Source of the DNA: Dactylellina haptotyla
Lineage: Eukaryota > Ascomycota > Orbiliomycetes > Orbiliales > Orbiliaceae
Assembly: GCA_031310005.1 (NCBI GenBank)
Contig: JAQJAX010000011.1
Span: 185,812 to 249,811 of the forward strand
DNA length: 64,000 bases
Reading direction: 5' to 3'
Shown here: positions 20,870 to 31,676 of the stretch, piece by piece
Layout of the letters: every line of letters starts with the position of its first letter
Position numbering within the stretch: position 1 is the stretch's first letter
Notes under the pieces: generated by a model
What the model was told of the DNA's origin: nothing
The model's database searches: none
What the model saw: the letters and a program-made list of their open reading frames with translations, nothing else
Made by a program: the position numbers and the translations under genes

Positions 20870-22640
20870 CCTTTATTCATCCCAGATTTAATTTGACAAA
20901 TCTGGCCAAATCCTTTTTTAGTTAAATGATCTTTGGTTTTTATTATTTCAACTATTTGCATCAATCATTGAAGTCTTTTAATTTTTTGCCCTTTATATTA
21001 TAATCACGGAAGAATGGAATAATTTTTTCATAATTATTTGAAAAAGTATAACATTTAAAACTTACCGTGGTACGGTTTAAATAAGATGGAAAATAAGAGC
21101 CACAACCAAATAAATTCACCATACTTCTAATTAAATATTCATCCTTAATCCTAGAATAAGATTTTTATTCAGTAACCGCGAAACAACTATTATTATATAT
21201 AAACCTATTAACTACTAATTTATATCTTATTAAATATATATTTACCATTATAAAGTATATATATATATTTCTACTAAAATAATTAATAATTTTATATTTA
21301 GGTATATTTAATTTTTTAGATGCCTCACTAATAGAACAATAAGTATTTGAAATATTATTTTCAATATCAAATACTTATATTTCATTAAGGTCTCTTGGTG
21401 TATTAAGTCAAAAATTTAATTTATAAACCATAGAATAATGCATATAAGAAGAAACAATAACAACCAATAATGTCATAGAACTTTGATTTATATAAATATG
21501 ATCTTTATTTTTGTTATTAACTCGTGTTGTACAATCTAATCGAAACCTAATCATTAAAACATACATTAAACATCAACCAATTTATAAGAGTTTGTATAAA
21601 TTATTAGTCTATGACGTTGTTAAAATCCATCTCCCATGATAAGATGCGCTAGGGATATTGGTGTTAACAAATTATAAATATTTTAAGGTATTACTTTTAT
21701 TTTTCAGAATAAAATAATAAAGCTCAGTAATGCATAGGCATTAAGCAAGTATCAAATTAAAACTCTATTGTATTTGTTACTAAACGATTCTTAACTTTGA
21801 TTAAAGGATAAAAAGAATAGTAATGATATAGAGAAAATAAAACAAACCAAAAATACTTAGAATTAACATTGGACTGAGCAAACCCTAATAAAGCATTTTT
21901 ACTTGTTTTACTATAAAATTTAAACTACTATAATACTTTGGCTATATCAAGATAATTTAACTATAGATAACTGAGAACGAGTAAAACGTTCTCCTATAGT
22001 TGAATAAATATTTGTTCCTTATAAAACTAAATTTAAAGATGTTTCAAATATTTTCTGTTTTATCTCGGCATAGTTATCTCTTTTATTTTCAAAACGAATT
22101 GTGGATAATAGGCCTTATGTAAATACCGTTATTAAATAAAAATTAGGAATTTTTGTATTTACAGCTAAAGATTTTAAAGCTGGCATAGTATTAGGGAAAG
22201 CAGCCTTTAATTCATCGGTTTAATAGAAATTAATAGACACTTTATTAGATATAATATTATGTAAACCTTCGATAGTTAAAGGTTTATTACTTTAACTATC
22301 TCTATTGATGATTTAAAAAATAATAAATCTTCTTGTTTTTAGTTATTAAAGGATATTTAACAAAGTGAGATATGATTATACTTGTTTTATCTTCTATAGA
22401 AGATAAAAAATATCCATAGTTTTTCCTTAGAAATTCTGCCTATACCGCCAAAATAAGTTTTAATTTCTACCAGAAATGGTAAAACTTGTAAATGTAGACT
22501 GATTAAAATACAGCTTCAACATTTACGAGTTTTTTAGTTTTTTTAACTTTAATAAAAACACCCTTTAACGACTATAAAGCCTGTAATAAATCAAGGATTA
22601 ATTTAACTAGATTTCTTACCCTTATTTAATTTTAAGGTAA
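20870..22640 (-). pseudogene. Decayed LAGLIDADG gene, interrupted (cox3 intron 2, first)
   Basis: The N-terminal part near 22640-22130 (NPWFITGFIVVKG, with the acidic catalytic position lost) and the C-terminal part near 21130-20870 (the usual KTKDHLTKKG-type helix) belong to one HEG. Unrelated stop-rich sequence separates them at about 21170-22080. Many stops confirm decay. Confidence 0.55.
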
Positions 22641-22716
22641 CTTAAGTAATTGTAGAAAATAATTTAGAATTAGTGTACTTTTTTACACTATTGCTTTTAT
22701 TCTAAATAAAGCATGA

Positions 22717-23142
22717 ATGTAACCCGTGGAACCCTGTTCCGAAGTAGAAGCAAGAACCAAAAGAACCATCACTTAAAGTGAAAGAAGATACTGTATATTC
22801 TACACCTTGGCATATAGTAAAAACTACTGCTAACACAATTGTGAAGATTAAGCCATACAATACACCAGATCTATTTCCCTGTATTAGTGAATGATGTGCA
22901 TACGTTACTGTAATACCAGATGACAGTAAAATAACTGTATTTAATAAAGGAAGCTCAAAAGGGTTTATAGCAGAAATCCCGAGAGGTGGTCATTGAGCAC
23001 CTAGCTCAACTGTAGGTGATAATGCACTATGAAAGAAGGCTCAAAAGACACTTAAGAAAAATAATGCTTCAGATGTTATAAATAAAATAACACCTAAATT
23101 AAGGCCACGTTGAACTGCGCTAGTATGATCACCTAAATAAGT
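22717..23142 (-). CDS. cox3: Cytochrome c oxidase subunit 3, exon 2
   Basis: 142 codons encoding [20 protein letters not shown], the [20 protein letters not shown] segment, [25 protein letters not shown] and [20 protein letters not shown] to GTGFHGLH. This is the core of cox3, a membrane subunit of complex IV. It is preceded by G and joins exon 1 (EG) with the frame preserved. Confidence 0.95.
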
Positions 23143-23379
23143 CTAAATTTTCGATATATTTATATATCAACTGGATTATATCTTAATTAATAGGTTAATT
23201 AAAAAATAATTAACGTATTAAAATTTAACGCATAATCTCTGAGGATCCTACTAAAATATTTATACGTTTTTTGGTTTCCCGCTGATTGAACTATATAAAT
23301 AGTTTTTCTAAGCAAACAGTTAAATTTATAGAGAGCACTTATTAGCATCAATACTACATAAATTTATTTATAATTTTTT

Positions 23380-24130
23380 TTTATCCTTTTCCTATTAAAG
23401 ATCTAATTTTTAATCTTCCTTCGTCAGTAAGATGTTCTTTAGAGATTATCATATTATAAACAATCTCTCATTTTTTATAATCATTATATTTAACACCCAA
23501 TAATGGATATTTATTAAAATAATAAATAAATAATTTTATATTATCTATAGATGATACACTTAAAGATAATACTTCTGAACCAGTATTATTAATATAAGTC
23601 TTAACAGTACAAGACATAAATAATGCTAATTTTTCCATAAAAGGTAACATAGAAGAAGATGTAGGTTTATCGTATGAACGTTGATCCAATCTAAATTTAA
23701 GACTTACATTTTCGCTGACAGATCTTTTTCGACTATTTGATTTAGGCTTACTTTCTATATATTTAATTCCAAAATGTCCATCTGTTTCTGTAAAACCTGA
23801 AAATCAACTATTATTAGAAAAGTCAGAAATATCTAATAAACTTTCTGATATATCTAGGGAATATTTATTATTAATAAATTTAATTAAATCATTAAATCTT
23901 TTATTTTTAGGTGTTCTAAGTTTTCCATGTATTAATTGAATAAAAGATATAATTCCCTTTTTATCTCCTATAATATAACGAAGAGTATTATTACCAGTAA
24001 TTTGAAAACGTCCTATTTTTCCTAATTCTAATTGAATAAACGCATATAAACCTAAATTATTAATATGCGAAGCAAATACTATTCGTGGATTAAGCACTCT
24101 ATTTAATGTTGTATTACCTAAAGCAGGAAG
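23380..24130 (-). pseudogene. N-terminally truncated LAGLIDADG gene
   Basis: The frame carries the middle and second half of an endonuclease: LYAFIQLELGKIGRFQITGN, then WFSGFTETDGHFGIKY (motif 2, acid present), then HLTDEGRLKI. It matches the layout of the intact enzyme in cox1 at 58362-59234, but the first motif (LAGLIEGDG in that protein) is absent. It is probably a remnant left after a second HEG took over the intron. Confidence 0.6.
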
Positions 24131-24149
24131 GGAAATATAACCGCACTAT

Positions 24150-25919
24150 TTAATTTACTCCGAATTGTAATATTGAAATATTTGTTTGGTTTATAATTGT
24201 TATTAGATTATTTAATGAAGAACGAAAAATATAAATTTTAGGTTTATTATTTTCCATTAATAAATTACAATTTAATCTATATTTAATAATCAAAACATTT
24301 ATTAACTTTACAACACCTATTAAATTGAAACCATCAGTATAAAGAATGATACCTCTTCCTTGTAATTTAAGACTACCTCCCTTTACCCAATGAGCTAAAA
24401 CCAAAGGAGTCAAAAGATTATAAATATTATTAGGTACTATTTTTTGATTTTTTTCTTTATGAAACATAAAATAAATATCAACAAAACAATGCATTCATTT
24501 GGTAGCTATTAATAATTCATCTTTAGATTTACCTTTTAATTTTCCATCATTAATATAACGGTAAGGATCTTTATCACAATATTTAGATATTTCTTTAAAT
24601 ACATAAAAAATATATTCCTTATTAGAATAAGATTGACGAAATTTAATTCGTGCTTTTGATTTTATCTTATTATGTATTACAGCTCAACCGTGAGATAAAA
24701 GTAAACCAATAAATATACTATATTCGTATGGAGATATTACGGATTTGATGTTAATTTCTTTTATGTCTTTATTGTTAATTTTAGCAATATTTTTTTCTTT
24801 TAATTTATACAGTATTAATTCTGTACCCTCATAGCGCGTAAATTTTGATAAAAGACAGGTTTGTTTAATATTAAACAAATTTAAATGAATTAAGGTTTTT
24901 TGTTCATTTGAAGGAAAGTGAAATGTAGAATATGATCTTTTGTTTGTAATGATAGAAGACGATAAATAATTACTTTTATGTTTTTTTATTAATTTATATT
25001 GCATGCTAGGTACAATAAAAGGATTAATAATAGATTTTAACAATTCTAAAGAGCTTGAACTTATATATATTCTAGGTTTACCACCTACTATATTAAGTGA
25101 ACATTTAAGTCCATATTTAATAATTAGAACATTAATTAATAAAACTACTTCTTTAACTGAAAAACTATCAGTACTAATTCTTAGACCACTAGATGTAGCC
25201 GAACCGTCGCCCATTATCATATGTGCTAAAGCCACAGGAGTCAATAAATCATAAATATTAGTAGGTATAATTTTTTTTTTATTTAAATAAAATAAATCAT
25301 AAATTTCAACAAGACAAGGTAAACTTCGAGTAGAAAAACTTACAGAATTTACTGCCGTATTTTTTCTAGTTCTATGTTTATATTTGGGTAAACTATAGCA
25401 ATAATGAGCTAAATCTGAATAAACAGATCAAACATAAGAAGATTGAGAAGAAGTTTGTTCGAAACCTAAACGAGGATATTTATTATTAACACTAGCATAA
25501 GATAATCACCCATCAGAGAGTAATAATCCTACTATAATTCCACGTTGTTTAATAGGAAGTTTAATCATATGTAACTCAGTGAAAGATAATTTTTGTGTTG
25601 TAAAACCTGAATATAAAACTTCACCCCAAACAACTAAATCTTTACTTTCGCTAATTTGTATAGAACTTTTTTTTCTTGCAAAAATTGTAATAAATGAATT
25701 TTTTAATTTAATTGGATAAAACAAATTAACACTTTGTGAGTTTAAAGTAAATAGACCCGCTAAATAATAACCAAAATCATTATTTTTATTTGTATATAAT
25801 CTAAAACTATTAATATTTTCTTTATATTTAATTAAAGCTTGTTCTACATCTTCACTAGGAATAACTTTAGCAATATATATATTATAAATACGCAGCATGA
25901 TACCAGTGAAAATTATTAT
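24150..25919 (-). CDS. Tandem-duplicated LAGLIDADG endonuclease fused to cox3 exon 1
   Basis: One frame of about 590 codons runs on from cox3 exon 1 (UGA as Trp). The first unit has GLLLSDGWL and, about 120 residues on, AHMIMGDGSATSSG, the pattern of the LAGLIDADG_2 class with both catalytic Asp. A second unit repeats the layout (IFIGLLLSHGWA and LAHWVKGGSLKLQG), but Asp has become His and GDG has become KGG. Both halves share LLTPxxLAH and LLINVLIIKY. The second copy is therefore probably inactive as a nuclease and could serve DNA binding or RNA maturation. Confidence 0.82.
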
Positions 25920-26138
25920 ACCCTCGGCAGCAACATCTCTAAATCAAAAAGCCATAGAAGCAACTAATGATAATAGCCCTAATAATAAAAGGTAACCTCC
26001 ATTAGAAAAGCCATGCATTGTTAATACACCGGATGTAGTAAGAGTTAGCAATGAAATGCTAGTAAATAATGGCCAAGGAGATGGAGAAACTAAATGAAAA
26101 GGATGGGCTTGAAAATTACTTCTTGTTATATTTGTCAT
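25920..26138 (-). CDS. cox3: Cytochrome c oxidase subunit 3, exon 1
   Basis: 73 codons starting MTNITRSNFQAHPFHLVSPS and continuing PWPLFTSISLLTLTTSGVLT to MAFWFRDVAAEG. This is the N-terminal membrane part of cox3. The exon ends GGT, and the intron's HEG continues in frame. TGA encodes the W of FWF. Confidence 0.95.
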
Positions 26139-26192
26139 TTTATTATTTTATAAATTTTTACTAAAGACAAAGAAATTTAAATTAATAAAAGG

Positions 26193-26288
26193 TAAATGTA
26201 TGGGAGTTCTGATTGTAATTTTCTATTGCTTTAATTGCCTTAAATGTATGGGAGTTCTGATTGTAATTTTCTATTGCTTTAATTGCCT
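26193..26288. repeat. 48-bp perfect tandem repeat, two copies
   Basis: The unit beginning taaatgtatgggagttctga is present at 26193-26240 and again at 26241-26288 without differences. It lies about 55 bp upstream of the cox3 start codon, so it may sit in the cox3 leader or promoter region. No function can be assigned from sequence. Confidence 0.95.
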
Positions 26289-26854
26289 ATATTATTAATA
26301 CTATAGAAACTTAATATTATTAGCATAGTTAAGTTATTCAAAGTATAATGAATCACAATCTACAAAAATCATTAAAAATTTTTAATAATGTGAACTAAAA
26401 CTAATTAAATTTATATTTATAAATTTATTCACAATATTAATAAAATTTAATAAACCCTAAATTTTTTTAATATTTTTAATGAATAAAAATATAAATATTA
26501 AAAACAAAAATTATTAATTTATTAACTATTTAGTTTAAAAAAGTATTTATATTAATATCATCAACTATGTAAAAATCGCAGATAATTATTGTGCGCATAA
26601 CACGTGCCGATCTACATAAAAACTTGCTAAATTATAACTATTATTATTTTTATACGTTAATGTTGTAACCCCCTTTTTTCATCCAATAGTTTCATATAAC
26701 TTTTTTTTATTTTGCTTGTTAATTATTTTAAAGTAAAATTATTATATTAATATTTTTATTGTCAAAACAATATTTATTAAATTAAATTAATTTAATAAAT
26801 ATTTTAGCACATAATGCGTAGTACGACGCTTAATTTTTTAAATTCATAAATTAA
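26289..26854. other. AT-rich spacer between trnR(ucg) and cox3
   Basis: No gene recognised. Short GC-containing stretches occur near 26590 and 26815. Confidence 0.55.
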
Positions 26855-26925
26855 TCACGTTATCTGATTTGAACAGATAATACTCCCATCCGAAGTAGGA
26901 TGCTTTGCCTTTAAGCTAAACGTGA
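26855..26925 (-). tRNA. trnR(ucg): tRNA-Arg, anticodon UCG
   Basis: 71 nt folding as a cloverleaf: acceptor tcacgtt/aacgtga, D-arm gctt/aagc, anticodon stem tccta/tggga with loop cttcgga (anticodon UCG), and T-arm atctg/cagat with loop ttcaaat. It would read CGN Arg codons. It is very similar to trnR(acg) at 44089-44159, which suggests duplication with an anticodon change. Confidence 0.88.
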
Positions 26926-28785
26926 GAATTACATAATAATATAAATTAATATTAAATAAAGTTTAGCTTGGAATAATTTATATAGTTCAAATATACATTA
27001 AAAATGTCAAATATTTATGAAAAAATAAACACATAAAAATATAGTTTTTGGTTTTATAATAAAATTAAATATTATAATATAATATTTAAATTTTATATAT
27101 ATAAAACATAATGTTATAGAACCGAAAGTCCTCAATATATATCTCACGCAAAGTTAATAATCCTACTAAATAAGTATTTTCTATATACCGAAATTTTATA
27201 GTTAGACTAGGCTGAGTTAATATTAATTAATTTTATATATAAATTTGCTATTTTTAAATAAAAATATATTCATATTAATTTTACAATGGTTTTCATATTT
27301 TTACATAATTACCTATAATAAAATAAATTAGTTTAACCCGCTGTTTTTCGACGGTAAGACCACGAGTAATTCAGATGTAAAAAAATTTTTTTATGATTTA
27401 ACTAAAAAGAATAAATGCGTGTCACTTAATATATTAACCCTGTGTATTAAAGTTTTTAAAACTTGCGTATTATAGACCACCCGGTGGAGATGATCACTTA
27501 ACCTTATAATTTGTACGTTTAAATATTATAATTTTGTATTAATAAAACCTTAAAATAAAGGTTTTCTTATTATATAATTATAATGAGATAAAAGTTACTT
27601 CAAATTTTATATTAATAATTGAATATTATACGATCGACACACACATAGTATGAGCTGATATTAATTTTTATCTAAAAATTTATAAATATTATTAGGTTAG
27701 TTACTAATTTTAATACTAACCTATTAATAGTTTAAACATAAGGCATTACACCGCAATTTCCTAAGGGTATGACTGTGGTTTTGTGTATTCCTATACATTA
27801 ACCCGTTGTTTTACAGTATCGTGAGGATGTTTTATTAAAAATATATATAAAATTTAAAAATAATTTCATATTCACACGCAATGCGCATATTGCTCTTTAA
27901 GATAATATTTAATTATAAAACAAATAAAATATATATTTTAATAATGTCTTATTAACATAACCATTGTATATTTATTATTAATTCTGTCACGCGTTTAATA
28001 TACTAATACGCGGCTAATAATTTTTAAAATAAAGGACCAAATTTAAAGGCCATTGGTCATTATTAAAAAATATTTTTTTATAAAAATTTTTTATATAAAC
28101 CTTGGACTTAATTATTACTCTATCCTCCTAGTTAAATAAAAAAATTATTTTATTTAATTTTATAAATCTAACAGAAAATTATCATTCTTTAAGACCGAAA
28201 AAGTGATAGCCACAAAGTAGCTCTGTTGTAAGAGGGAAGGTAGCTTTAATTTTTATGGCAAAAGTCTCAATGGCTTAAGCGCGTATAGCCTAAGTGCTAC
28301 ACGGTATTGAAATAAACGTTATATAGCGCATTTAAAACTGCGCTACTATAATGTTAAAATAAAAATTTACCCTTCTATTTTATTACCTCTTTATTTTAAA
28401 TATAACCATACATGGTTAACGGCCTTTCACCGCATATTTAATAAAAAAAATAATTAATCCTTATTAATTAATAAATTTTACAAGTGTAGCCATATTAGTT
28501 AAACTGATATTGTAATGCAACATAAACCGTAGCCAAGCTACGGTTTTGTAGTTAAAAATATGGTTAATAAAATATAAAACTTTTAAGGTAATATTTAATT
28601 ATTTATTTTTTATATTTTTTAATTACTAATAATTTATTGTATTTATAATTATTAATATTATCAAATAATTGAAATAAATTTTTCTATAAAAAATTTAATT
28701 TATTAATTAATTAAATAAATTTATTATTAATTATATAAATTAAAAATTATAAATATTTATATCTATATGTTTAGATAATCTTATT
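26926..28785. other. Spacer with GC-richer patches
   Basis: No protein gene. Patches such as ccacccggtgg (near 27482) and a tract around 28205-28330 are richer in GC and may fold, but I see no canonical rRNA motif. Contains repeat copy 2 (28107-28207). Confidence 0.45.
28107..28207. repeat. Dispersed repeat, copy 2
   Basis: Matches 2390-2484 over about 95 bp, ending with attctttaagaccgaaaaag. In this location the sequence continues into a GC-richer tract, so this may be the original and 2.4 kb the copy. Confidence 0.7.
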
Positions 28786-28933
28786 TTATATATATATTTT
28801 TTTATTTTCATTAACTGATTTTATTAGTTTATATTTAGATTTTAAAATTGATCTTTCAAAATATATATAATCAAATGATGACTGTTTAGTGTTTATTTTT
28901 AATGCTTTTTTACCTATTTCATAACAAAATCCT
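28786..28933 (-). CDS. nad3: NADH dehydrogenase subunit 3, exon 2
   Basis: 148 nt joining exon 1 to give LTVGFCYEIGKKALKINTKQ, the conserved C-terminus of nad3. The frame then continues with about 30 extra polar residues (starting SSFDYIYFERSIL) to TAA, a tail the usual protein lacks. A G precedes the exon, and the frame is exact when spliced after the ACTGT of exon 1. The full product would be 149 residues. Confidence 0.88.
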
Positions 28934-30462
28934 CAATTTTGATTAAAAGAGTGGCATTCTTACTCTTACAGTAGCTTTAAACTATTCGTTACAAAATTCG
29001 ACTGTACATTTAGACATACATTTCAGCATAACCTTTGTGAAGACCAGTCTGTAGCGACATTTACAACTGCCGACGGTATTTAACTAGGATATTATTAACC
29101 GTTTTCACTTTATTTAATATAAATTAAAAATTATTAGGTTGTAACCTTTATTTAATTTTAGTTAATATTTTTTTTTAGGAAAAATACAAACCATAATGGT
29201 TTAAAATTAACATTTATTATTTATTTCAGGTTGATTTAAAAAGCTTTATTTATAATATCAAATTTATTATATAAGACTTAAATAAAAAAATTAAAATAAA
29301 ATAATTCTTAAATTATATTAATATCTGATTTTAACTAAATATATTAATATTCATTCCATTTTTTAAATTTTTTTTATATTTAATAAACCTCTCGGTATTA
29401 AATGCTGTTTAGTATTTATTAATTATGCAACTTTACAAAAATCTGCAAAATATAAACTTTTTACACCGTAAATTGGATATTTTTTAAAAAACGGAATAAA
29501 TTTAAGGTTAATATAAATAAATTTTTAAATAAAAAAAAAATCACTTATCAATCCAATTGATCTTAGTTTATATGAACTACAATCTAAATATTCAATTATT
29601 TGCTTAATAAATATCACGAGAATGTTGAGTTATTTGAAATTTTAAACTAACAATATAACCTACTTTATTTGCTGTTACTTTTTTTAATTTAACCATGAAA
29701 CTCGTTTTTTTGCGCTAAAGCCCGCTAATCAATTTGGGTTTTTAATTTTTTTATTTATAACAAGCAATCTTTCAATCGGTATTGTATTTGTAAAGTAATT
29801 TTTTAATTTTTCTGATAAATCTTTATACATAGAAGCACGTATATTTAAAATTTATTGGAAACCTTCAGGAGTAAGATGATATTTTTTAAGTAATTCATAC
29901 ACTTGTTTAAATATAAAATAAGCATACTTTTAAGTTATTATAGGATAAATATAAAAATGATATATAATAATTTGTAAATCCTTAATACCTTAAACTTTAT
30001 ATTGATAAATATTGTCTTCTTGATTATAAATAGCTCCAACATTCTTAAAATAATTTTTTATTAATTCTAATCATGGAATATCTTTATGTAAGCCTATTTT
30101 AAACGTAAGTTATATTACTCATCCTGTATATTTTTTATTATTTTGGCTAATTTTTACATAAAAACTACTTTCTGCGTATGAAAATATTGTTATAAAGTAA
30201 GGCTCTAATTCACAGTTATTTATTTACTATCGATTATTTGAAAAATTTTTTTCAATTTGTATATTACTTTATATGAATTAAATGTAAAATTTTTATTATA
30301 AAACAATTGTTTAAAAGAAACACACGTATTATTTGTATTAGAAATTAAAATAATAAAGATAATAAATTAGTATTTTCATCTAAAAAATAAAGAATTAACT
30401 CATTATATAGTTGGAGTTCAACCAACACTGCAATATTATCTATGATTAAGATAATGAAAGGC
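28934..30462 (-). other. nad3 intron, group I with decayed HEG
   Basis: The core is close to the 3' end at about 28940-29150. Minus strand: GCAGTTGTAAATGTCGCTAC, then AGACTGG, then ACAGTC about 50 nt on, a typical P6-P7-P3-P7' run. The P7 bases differ from the other introns here, so it is a different subgroup. A decayed LAGLIDADG gene fills the 5' part. Confidence 0.8.
29390..30260 (-). pseudogene. Decayed LAGLIDADG gene (nad3 intron)
   Basis: Near 30200 the minus strand reads ELEPYFITIFSYAESSFYVK, with Gly and acid positions of motif 1 altered. A second motif region is near 29740. HLTPEGF-type helices are visible near 29860, and numerous stops interrupt the frame. It probably once mobilised the nad3 intron. 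Confidence 0.65.
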
Positions 30463-30764
30463 ACAGTAAGAATTATTAAAAAGATAAAAAGCACAGATAA
30501 ACCATAAGAGCCATTATGATTACTACTTAAGGTGAATGGAAAGATTAATACAATTTCAAGATCAAATATTAAAAATAATAATCCAAATAAAAAAAAAGAA
30601 ATATTAAATTGTTGTCTATTTTGTCCAAGAAAAGAATGAAACCCACACTCAAATGAGCTTCCTTTCTCACCATAATTTTTATTAGGGCCTAATAATATGT
30701 TTAAAGAAAGTAATAATATATTTATTATCGGTATAAGTAATAAGTAGAATGTATTAGAAGACAT
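30463..30764 (-). CDS. nad3: NADH dehydrogenase subunit 3, exon 1
   Basis: A complex I membrane subunit. MSSNTFYLLLIPIINILLLS leads into EKGSSFECGFHSFLGQNRQQ, the signature ECG loop of nad3 with the conserved Cys, then FFLFGLLFLIFDLEIVLIFP and LIILTV. The exon ends ACTGT at the splice site. Without splicing the frame would continue into about 40 unrelated residues. It follows the nad2 region, the common fungal nad2-nad3 order. Confidence 0.95.
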
Positions 30765-30769
30765 GTTTA

Positions 30770-30955
30770 TTTTAGTATTTTTATTGGTAAATTTTCTCTT
30801 AATCTAGGCAATGAGAAATTTAATATAAATAATATAAAAATTATTGATAATAAATTTAATGTTATAATAATTAAAAATAATATCATATTATTATTAAATT
30901 TATAAAAAAATTTTTTTTTTAAAATTCACAATTTATTATTTCATAATTTATTAAT
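30770..30955 (-). other. Small hydrophobic frame upstream of nad3
   Basis: A frame with MILFLIIITLNLLSIIFILF then PRLRENLPIKILK ends in TAA one base before the nad3 ATG. That is where the nad2 stop often lies in fungi, so it may be a displaced original nad2 3' end, but I do not recognise it. Unassigned. Confidence 0.3.
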
Positions 30956-31129
30956 AAATGTGAATAAAATAAAATTGCAGAAATCAAATAAATAATAAAA
31001 ATAAATTTTTATTATTTGTTCCATTCTATGAGTTAAATAGTGTAATAAGTAAAATCGCATCGCTTTAAAAAATGAAAGTATTAAAGATAAATCCTTTTTA
31101 TATCTTGAATTTTGTCTTATTTCAAAATG

Positions 31130-31199
31130 AAAGCAAGATTCGACATCACAAAAATCTGATACAAAGTAAAAAGACAATTTGACATAAACCTGATTCATT
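31130..31199 (-). pseudogene. LAGLIDADG fragment downstream of nad2
   Basis: Minus strand reads FYFVSDFCDVESCFHFEIRQ, recognisable as a LAGLIDADG first motif (G-F-x-D-x-E-S-x-F pattern with Gly lost). It is isolated directly after the nad2 stop codon. Remnant only. Confidence 0.5.
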
Positions 31200-31676
31200 T
31201 TAAGTATTAAACAGCATAAGAGCGAGAACACTCGCATTACTTAATCACGGGAAGGGTTTAATAATAAATAATAATATTATTAAAGTTAAAACAGATATCA
31301 TTAATGATAAAGATGTTGATAATAATCTATTTTTTTTTTTAATAATCTTAGTTTTTAATCATTCTGATTTAATATCATTTCAATTTCATTCATTTAAAGC
31401 TTCAATATAAAGTTCTTTAGATATATCTTTATCTTTATCAAAAAATACTGATTTTATTATTATTAAGTAATAACCAGCACCTATTACACTTGTAATTATT
31501 GCTACTATAGCCATGAAGTAGTAACCTTTATCTAAAGCAGCAGATAAAACTAGCTGTTTTCCAAAGAATCCTAACAATGGAGGAATACCAGCAAATGAAA
31601 ATAATGTGATAGCTAAACAAAGAGATAGCATATAATTTTTGTAAAAAAACCCTTTAACTTGAGCAATTAATTGTAA
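31200..31676 (-). CDS. nad2: NADH dehydrogenase subunit 2, exon 2
   Basis: [20 protein letters not shown], then [20 protein letters not shown] and [18 protein letters not shown], the conserved C-terminal third of nad2, followed by a last membrane helix ([19 protein letters not shown]). A G precedes the 5' end and the join to exon 1 gives NSPLQLIAQ. The last 17 codons are richer in GC ([13 protein letters not shown]) and do not look like nad2, so the original 3' end may have been replaced. Total length 569 residues, normal for the family. Confidence 0.9.

Larger units (their letters stand above)
18997..22716 (-). other. cox3 intron 2 (compound), decayed HEGs
   Basis: The sequence between cox3 exons 2 and 3 contains two group I core blocks of the same class (about 20345-20690 and 19085-19340, with cgtctactc...gcttttt and agttccgcgat motifs) and two decayed LAGLIDADG genes. 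It may be two stacked introns. The stretch 21170-21600 holds further unassigned, stop-rich HEG-like debris. Confidence 0.65.
23143..25919 (-). other. cox3 intron 1, group I with two HEGs
   Basis: The core lies at the 3' end: ggattata at about 23173 pairs with taatctctgagg at about 23223, a G-to-A covariant version of the P7 seen in neighbouring introns. Upstream are an exon-fused duplicated LAGLIDADG gene and a truncated second HEG. Confidence 0.8.

Noticed and set aside
27110-27220. Possible RNase P RNA on the plus strand (gaaccgaaagtcctc with a downstream aggctgag)
   Set aside because: The two would-be P4 strands are only about 80 nt apart, the match to the conserved regions is partial, and all other genes are on the opposite strand.
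26926-28500. Small-subunit rRNA gene
   Set aside because: I looked for the 530 loop, the GGATTAGATACC region and the 3' TACACACCGCCC region on both strands and found none.
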